Shown: positions 59,349 through 64,000 of the stretch, one piece after another | Layout: every line of letters starts with the position of its first letter | Position numbering within the stretch: the first letter of the stretch is position 1 | Position numbers and translations under genes: made by a program | Assembly: GCA_024636675.1 (NCBI GenBank) | Contig: JAGXGM010000028.1 | Coordinates: 33,671-97,670 of the forward strand | From: Hydrogenophilales bacterium | GTDB taxonomy: Bacteria > Pseudomonadota > Gammaproteobacteria > Burkholderiales > Thiobacillaceae | Length of the DNA stretch: 64,000 nt | Direction of reading: 5' to 3' | The notes under the pieces: generated by a model | Database searches by the model: none | The model's input: only the letters and a program-made list of their open reading frames with translations | Told to the model about the DNA's origin: nothing

Positions 59349-61763
59349 TCAGTGCTTGATTGCCGCAGCTGTGGTTTTTTTCTCTTCCGGCACAGCGATT
59401 GCTGGCGTTTCCGCTTCAGGTTCATCCTGCAAGGGCTCGGGAACACGTTCCAGCGCCAATTCAAGAACATTCTCGATCCACTTGACCGGATGGATGTCGA
59501 GCTTGTTCTTGATGTTGTCCGGAATCTCGGTCAAGTCCTTGACGTTCTCCTGCGGGATCAATACCGTCTTGATGCCCCCTCGATGCGCGGCCAGCAGCTT
59601 TTCCTTCAGCCCGCCGATCGGCAGCACCTCGCCCCGCAACGTGATCTCTCCAGTCATCGCCACATCCGCGCGCACCGGGATCCCGGTGAGGATCGACACC
59701 ATCGACGTGCAGATAGCGATACCGGCGGAAGGGCCGTCTTTCGGGGTTGCGCCTTCCGGCAGGTGAATGTGAATGTCGCGCTTCTGGTAGAAGTCGTCCT
59801 GGATCCCGAGCTTGCGTGCTCGCGAACGCACCACGGACAGTGCGGCCTGGATGGATTCCTGCATCACCTCGCCGAGTTTGCCTGTCGTCGTCATCTTGCC
59901 GCGCCCCGGCAACGCGACTGCTTCGATGGTGAGCAGTTCGCCACCCACCTCGGTCCAAGCCAGCCCCGTCACCTGCCCCACCTGATTGTTCTGTTCGGCG
60001 ACGCCGAAGCTGAAGCGCTTCACCCCGAGGTATTTCTCCAGATTGCGCGACGTGACCGAGATTCGGGTCGACTGCTTCTTCAGCAGCAAGGCCTTGACGG
60101 CCTTGCGGCAGATTTTCGAAACTTCCCGTTCAAGGCTGCGCACACCAGCCTCGCGCGTGTAGTAGCGCACGATGTCGCGGATAGCCGACTCGGCGATGGC
60201 AAGTTCAGCTTCTTTGATGCCGTTGACCTTGAGCTGCTTGGGCACCAGATAACGCAGGGCGATATTGATCTTCTCGTCCTCGGTGTAGCCGGACAGGCGG
60301 ATCACCTCCATCCGGTCCAGCAGCGGCGCAGGCAGATTGAGCGAGTTGGCCGTGGCAACGAACATCACATCCGACAGGTCGTACTCGACCTCGATGTAAT
60401 GATCCTGGAAGGTGTGGTTCTGCTCGGGATCGAGCACTTCCAGCAGGGCCGAAGACGGATCACCGCGAAAATCCTGCCCCATCTTGTCGACTTCATCGAG
60501 CAGGAACAGCGGGTTGCGCACCCCGACCTTGGTCAGGCTTTGCAGGATCTTGCCTGGCATTGAGCCGATATAGGTGCGACGGTGGCCGCGAATCTCGGAT
60601 TCGTCGCGCACGCCGCCGAGCGCCATGCGAACGAACTTGCGGTTAGTCGCACGCGCGATAGACTGCCCGAGCGAGGTCTTGCCCACGCCAGGTGGCCCCA
60701 CCAGGCACAGGATCGGCGCCTTGACCTTGTCGACACGCTGCTGTACTGCGAGGTACTCGAGAATGCGTTCCTTGACCTTGTCGAGACCGTAGTGATCCTC
60801 GTCGAGCACTCGCTCGGCTTTCGAAAGGTCCTTGCTGATCTTGGTTTTCTTCTTCCACGGCAGGCCGACCATCGCCTCTATATAGCTGCGGATCACAGTG
60901 GCTTCGGCCGACATCGGCGACATCATGCGCAGCTTTTTCAGCTCACCCATGGCCTTGGCTTCGGCCTCCTTGGACATGCTGGCCTGTTTGATGCGCGTTT
61001 CCAGCTCCTCTAACTCGGCGCCTTCCTCGATGTCGCCGAGCTCCTTCTGGATCGCCTTGACCTGTTCGTTCAGGTAATACTCGCGCTGACTCTTCTCCAT
61101 CTGCCGCTTGACGCGGCCGCGGATGCGTTTTTCCACCTGCAGGATGTCGAGCTCGCCTTCCAAGAGGCCGAGCAGATGCTCCAGGCGTTTGTTGACGCCG
61201 ATCATCTCCAGCACTTCCTGCTTCTGCTCCAGCTTCAGCGGCAGGTGCGCGACGATAGTGTCGGCCAGGCGGCCACCCTCGTCGATGCCTGACAGCGAGG
61301 TGAGAATTTCAGGCGGAATTTTCTTGTTCAGTTTGACGTATTGGTCGAACTGGGTCAGCAGGGCGCGACGCATCGCTTCCACCTCAACCAGTTCCTCACC
61401 CTCGGCGGGCAGAATTTCGGCACGTGCGGTGAGATGGGTGTCGACATCGGTGACGTCGAGCACGCGGGCGCGCTGGTTGCCCTCTACCAGCACCTTGACT
61501 GTGCCATCGGGCAGCTTCAGCATCTGCAGGACAGTCGCGACGCTGCCAGTGTCGTACAGATCTTCCGGTGTGGGGTCGTCCTGGGCGGCGGTTTTTTGCG
61601 CAACCAGCAAAATGCTCTTGCCGGACTCCATCGCGGTTTCCAGCGCCTTGATCGATTTGGGCCGGCCGACAAACAAGGGGATGACCATGTGGGGGAACAC
61701 CACCACATCCCTAAGCGGCAACAGCGGCAGATCGACCTGTTCCTTGGATACGTTGTCGCTCAT
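59349..61763 (-). CDS. lon: ATP-dependent protease Lon
   Basis: Cytoplasmic protease of 804 residues that degrades misfolded and regulatory proteins. It has an N-terminal LON substrate domain ([20 protein letters not shown]), a helical region, an AAA+ module with Walker [10 protein letters not shown] near 358 and LDEVDKM, and a C-terminal Ser-Lys protease domain with the catalytic Ser in DGPSAGIA near 677 and Lys in [14 protein letters not shown] near 720. The C-terminus carries an extra Ala/Glu/Lys-rich tail. Two adjacent ATGs (61766 and 61763) are possible; AGGAAA spacing favours the second. A sigma-32 promoter lies upstream. Confidence 0.96.
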   Translation of the reverse strand: MSDNVSKEQVDLPLLPLRDVVVFPHMVIPLFVGRPKSIKALETAMESGKSILLVAQKTAAQDDPTPEDLYDTGSVATVLQMLKLPDGTVKVLVEGNQRARVLDVTDVDTHLTARAEILPAEGEELVEVEAMRRALLTQFDQYVKLNKKIPPEILTSLSGIDEGGRLADTIVAHLPLKLEQKQEVLEMIGVNKRLEHLLGLLEGELDILQVEKRIRGRVKRQMEKSQREYYLNEQVKAIQKELGDIEEGAELEELETRIKQASMSKEAEAKAMGELKKLRMMSPMSAEATVIRSYIEAMVGLPWKKKTKISKDLSKAERVLDEDHYGLDKVKERILEYLAVQQRVDKVKAPILCLVGPPGVGKTSLGQSIARATNRKFVRMALGGVRDESEIRGHRRTYIGSMPGKILQSLTKVGVRNPLFLLDEVDKMGQDFRGDPSSALLEVLDPEQNHTFQDHYIEVEYDLSDVMFVATANSLNLPAPLLDRMEVIRLSGYTEDEKINIALRYLVPKQLKVNGIKEAELAIAESAIRDIVRYYTREAGVRSLEREVSKICRKAVKALLLKKQSTRISVTSRNLEKYLGVKRFSFGVAEQNNQVGQVTGLAWTEVGGELLTIEAVALPGRGKMTTTGKLGEVMQESIQAALSVVRSRARKLGIQDDFYQKRDIHIHLPEGATPKDGPSAGIAICTSMVSILTGIPVRADVAMTGEITLRGEVLPIGGLKEKLLAAHRGGIKTVLIPQENVKDLTEIPDNIKNKLDIHPVKWIENVLELALERVPEPLQDEPEAETPAIAVPEEKKTTAAAIKH

Positions 61764-61822
61764 CATAATTTCCTGGTAAGGGTTGAGGAAAGGATGCGCG
61801 GCATTCAACCACGCTCATCCTT

Positions 61823-61850
61823 ACTTGGGGAGCATAGGTTGGAATTCAAG
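61823..61850 (-). promoter_or_regulatory. Sigma-32 heat-shock promoter of lon
   Basis: On the minus strand CTTGAAT (61850-61844), a 13-base spacer and CCCCAAGT (61830-61823) fit the RpoH consensus CTTGAAA-N13-15-CCCCATNT. Transcription would start about 50 bases before the lon ATG. Confidence 0.75.
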
Positions 61851-61875
61851 ATGGCTGACAGGTTCCCTCAGCCAT
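61851..61875 (-). terminator. Hairpin after clpX
   Basis: ATGGCTGA (61851-61858) and TCAGCCAT (61868-61875) form an 8-base stem with a 9-base loop, six bases after the clpX stop and abutting the lon -35 box. No U tract follows, so it may attenuate rather than stop transcription. Confidence 0.4.
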
Positions 61876-61881
61876 TCCGGT

Positions 61882-63156
61882 TCAAGCGCCGGCAGCCAGC
61901 GGTTGCTCGCCGCCCTGGTCGGAATAAATCAGCAAGGGCTTACCGTCGCCGCTGATCAGCCCGTTGTCCACCACCACCTTGCTGACGCCTTTGAGGGAGG
62001 GCAAGTCATACATGGTATCCAGCAGTGCATGCTCGATGATCGAACGCAGCCCGCGGGCGCCGGTGCGGCGCGCCAGCGCCCGCTTGGCGATGGCATTGAG
62101 GGCATCCTCGCGGAATTCAAGATCAACACCTTCCATCTTGAATAATTTGACGAACTGCTTGGTCAGTGCGTTCTTCGGCTCGGTCAGAATTTGCACCAAC
62201 GCGGCCTCGTCCAGTTCATCCAGGGTTGCAACAACCGGCAAACGTCCGACAAATTCAGGGATCAGTCCGTATTTGATGAGATCTTCGGGCTCGACCTGGT
62301 GCAACAGCTCGACATCGCGCTTGGTCTCGTCAACGTTTTTGACCTGCGCGCCGAAGCCGATTCCGCCCTTTTCGGTGCGGCCGCGAATCACTTTTTCCAG
62401 CCCGCTGAACGCACCGCCGCAGATGAACAGGATGTTGCTGGTATCAACCTGGACAAACTCCTGATTCGGATGTTTGCGCCCGCCCTGCGGTGGAACCGAA
62501 GCAGTGGTGCCCTCGATCAGCTTCAGCAGCGCCTGCTGTACGCCTTCACCGGACACGTCACGGGTGATCGATGGGTTATCGGCCTTGCGCGAAATCTTGT
62601 CAATTTCATCAATGTAAACAATGCCCTGCTTGGCCTTGTCGACATCGTAATCGCACTTTTGCAGCAGTTTCTGGATGATATTTTCGACATCCTCGCCGAC
62701 ATAGCCCGCTTCGGTCAGCGTGGTGGCATCGGCAATCACGAACGGCACGTTCAGCGTGCGGGCGAGAGTCTGTGCCAACAGGGTTTTGCCCGAACCGGTC
62801 GGACCGATCAGCAGAATGTTGCTTTTGGCCAGCTCGACTTCGCCCGTACCCGCATTGCTGCGCAGACGTTTGTAGTGGTTGTAGACCGCAACCGCCAGTG
62901 CTTTTTTTGCTTGCCCCTGACCGATCACGTACTGATCGAGCATGCCACTGATTTCGTGCGGCGTTGGCAAGTCGGAACCACCACTCTTTTGGGTATCAGC
63001 CTGCTGGATTTCCTCGCGGATGATGTCATTGCAAAGCTCGACGCATTCATCGCAGATGAATACCGACGGTCCAGCAATCAGCTTGCGCACTTCGTGCTGG
63101 CTTTTGCCGCAGAAGGAGCAGTAAAGTAGTTTGTCGCTTGAGCCTTTGTCTGCCAT
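61882..63156 (-). CDS. clpX: ClpXP unfoldase subunit ClpX
   Basis: AAA+ unfoldase of 424 residues that delivers substrates to ClpP. The N-terminal zinc domain has [11 protein letters not shown] and [10 protein letters not shown]. Walker A is [12 protein letters not shown] near 120, Walker [11 protein letters not shown], then the ClpP-contact loop region near IGFGAQV and the sensor motif [17 protein letters not shown]. The start at 63156 has AAGGAAC upstream. It lies 13 bases after clpP. Confidence 0.97.
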   Translation of the reverse strand: MADKGSSDKLLYCSFCGKSQHEVRKLIAGPSVFICDECVELCNDIIREEIQQADTQKSGGSDLPTPHEISGMLDQYVIGQGQAKKALAVAVYNHYKRLRSNAGTGEVELAKSNILLIGPTGSGKTLLAQTLARTLNVPFVIADATTLTEAGYVGEDVENIIQKLLQKCDYDVDKAKQGIVYIDEIDKISRKADNPSITRDVSGEGVQQALLKLIEGTTASVPPQGGRKHPNQEFVQVDTSNILFICGGAFSGLEKVIRGRTEKGGIGFGAQVKNVDETKRDVELLHQVEPEDLIKYGLIPEFVGRLPVVATLDELDEAALVQILTEPKNALTKQFVKLFKMEGVDLEFREDALNAIAKRALARRTGARGLRSIIEHALLDTMYDLPSLKGVSKVVVDNGLISGDGKPLLIYSDQGGEQPLAAGA

Positions 63157-63169
63157 AGCCGTTCCTTGC

Positions 63170-63826
63170 TTAATTTCCTGATGCTTCAATACGACTGGTC
63201 AGCACCTTGTCGATCAGCCCGTAACTCACGGCGTCGTCCGCACTCATGAAGTTGTCACGATCAGTGTCTCGTTCGATCACTTCCATGCTCTGCCCGGTGT
63301 GTTTGGCCAGCATGTCGTTGAGGCGGGACTTCAAATAAAGAATTTCCTTGGCATGGATGGCAATGTCTGAGGCCTGTCCCTGGAAACCGCCCAGCGGCTG
63401 ATGAATCATCACACGCGAGTTCGGCAGGCAGTAGCGTTTGCCCTTGGCACCCGCGGTCAGCAGGAATGCGCCCATGCTGGCCGCCTGGCCAATGCACAGG
63501 GTGGACACGTCCGGCTTGATGAACTGCATGGTGTCGTAGATCGCCAAGCCGGCCGAAACCGATCCGCCGGGCGAGTTGATGTAGAAATAAATGTCCTTGT
63601 CGGGGTTTTCCGACTCCAGGAACAGCATCTGCGCGACCACCAGATTAGCTGTCGAATCGTTTACCGGGCCAACCAGGAAAATGACCCGTTCCTTGAGCAG
63701 GCGCGAGTAGATGTCGTAAGCGCGCTCGCCCCGGCCGCTTTGCTCAACGACCATGGGCACCAGCCCCAAACCCTGCGGCTCGAAGGAGCCTGAATTGGAA
63801 ATACCGCGTTCAAAATCAATATGCAT
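63170..63826 (-). CDS. clpP: ATP-dependent Clp protease proteolytic subunit
   Basis: Serine protease of 218 residues that forms the ClpXP chamber. The triad residues are Ser117 ([11 protein letters not shown]), His142 (VMIHQPLGG) and an Asp near 191 ([14 protein letters not shown]). [20 protein letters not shown] and the N-terminal propeptide-like segment (about 1-25) are normal for the family. Its ATG shares one base with the tig stop (TGATG), so the two are translationally coupled. Confidence 0.97.
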   Translation of the reverse strand: MHIDFERGISNSGSFEPQGLGLVPMVVEQSGRGERAYDIYSRLLKERVIFLVGPVNDSTANLVVAQMLFLESENPDKDIYFYINSPGGSVSAGLAIYDTMQFIKPDVSTLCIGQAASMGAFLLTAGAKGKRYCLPNSRVMIHQPLGGFQGQASDIAIHAKEILYLKSRLNDMLAKHTGQSMEVIERDTDRDNFMSADDAVSYGLIDKVLTSRIEASGN

Positions 63827-64000
63827 CAGGCACGTCCCATCAGTTCTTCAAAGGAGGTCGTCACGTCTTCCACTTGGGCCTGACCTGCAACCCATGCTAC
63901 CACATTCTCTTCCAGCGCCAGGGACTCGATCTCGTGCATCCGTTCCGGGTTTTGGTAGTACCACTGCACCACCTGATCCGGGTCTTCGTAGCTTTGCGCC
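63826..64000 (-). CDS. tig: Trigger factor, C-terminal end only
   Basis: The last 57 codons of a gene that runs off the right edge. The visible part ([48 protein letters not shown]) matches the C-terminal helical chaperone domain of trigger factor, the ribosome-bound folding helper and prolyl isomerase. Its position directly before clpP supports this. The catalytic FKBP part lies outside the window. Confidence 0.92.
   Translation of the reverse strand, partial: AQSYEDPDQVVQWYYQNPERMHEIESLALEENVVAWVAGQAQVEDVTTSFEELMGRA

Noticed and set aside
1..64000. CRISPR arrays, insertion sequences, integrases, phage genes or rRNA genes
   Set aside because: I looked for regularly spaced repeats, transposase motifs and rRNA signatures on both strands and saw none.

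Overview
The window looks like a chromosomal segment of a high-G+C betaproteobacterial sulfur oxidiser, most like Thiobacillus or a close relative. This is an inference from three things: a QmoAB-HdrCB electron-transfer cluster of the kind used with APS reductase, the trigger factor-ClpP-ClpX-Lon-HU-PpiD order common in Betaproteobacteria, and the overall protein style. No insertion sequence, phage, CRISPR array or rRNA gene was found. Almost everything is dense, co-directional housekeeping and motility DNA.

Layout. (1) 1-14667, minus strand: an almost gapless flagellar and chemotaxis run reading flgBCDEFGHIJKL, a CheZ-like phosphatase, a CheY-like receiver, cheA, cheW and a chemoreceptor cut by the left edge. 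(2) 14852-16426, plus: flgA, flgM and flgN, divergent from flgB. (3) 16560-22664: mnmC, then a four-gene MacAB-type ABC exporter operon with 4-base overlaps. (4) 22929-23715: a BON-domain lipoprotein and a small unknown protein. (5) 23893-28978, minus: qmoA-qmoB-hdrC-hdrB. (6) 28979-30378: a 0.7-kb regulatory-looking region with two tandem palindromes and a frameshifted small secreted-protein gene, then a periplasmic rhodanese. (7) 30546-35035: an MFS transporter, an outer-membrane beta-barrel protein and a BetT-like transporter. (8) 35470-41617: a YfcE-like phosphoesterase, ppa, mfd, serB, a second FlgM-like gene behind a textbook sigma-28 promoter, and a CopZ-like protein. (9) 41642-47369: a GGDEF/EAL protein coupled to a periplasmic binding protein, dnaQ, rnhA and a methyltransferase, with gloB divergent. 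(10) 47541-55699: an MltD-like lytic transglycosylase, then a five-gene Yej/Opp-type peptide ABC operon on the minus strand. (11) 55774-64000: fabI, ppiD, tRNA-Asp, tRNA-Val, the HU gene, lon, clpX, clpP and the 3' end of tig.

How the parts work together. The left third builds the flagellar rod, hook and hook-filament junction and the chemotaxis signalling core. FlgM and FlgN set the timing of late genes and chaperone the junction proteins. The FlgM paralogue at 41000, preceded by a consensus sigma-28 promoter, suggests a second, FliA-controlled feedback input located away from the main locus. The Qmo-Hdr cluster probably carries electrons between APS reductase and the quinone pool or another carrier, but with soluble HdrCB in place of the membrane subunit QmoC. 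The right end is the protein quality-control block. There lon has a good sigma-32 promoter, and the HU gene has a strong sigma-70 promoter whose -35 box sits inside a perfect inverted repeat.

No wholly new multi-gene system is evident. The best leads are the sigma-28-driven second FlgM, the binding protein/c-di-GMP pair, and the palindrome-rich region between qmoA and the rhodanese gene.
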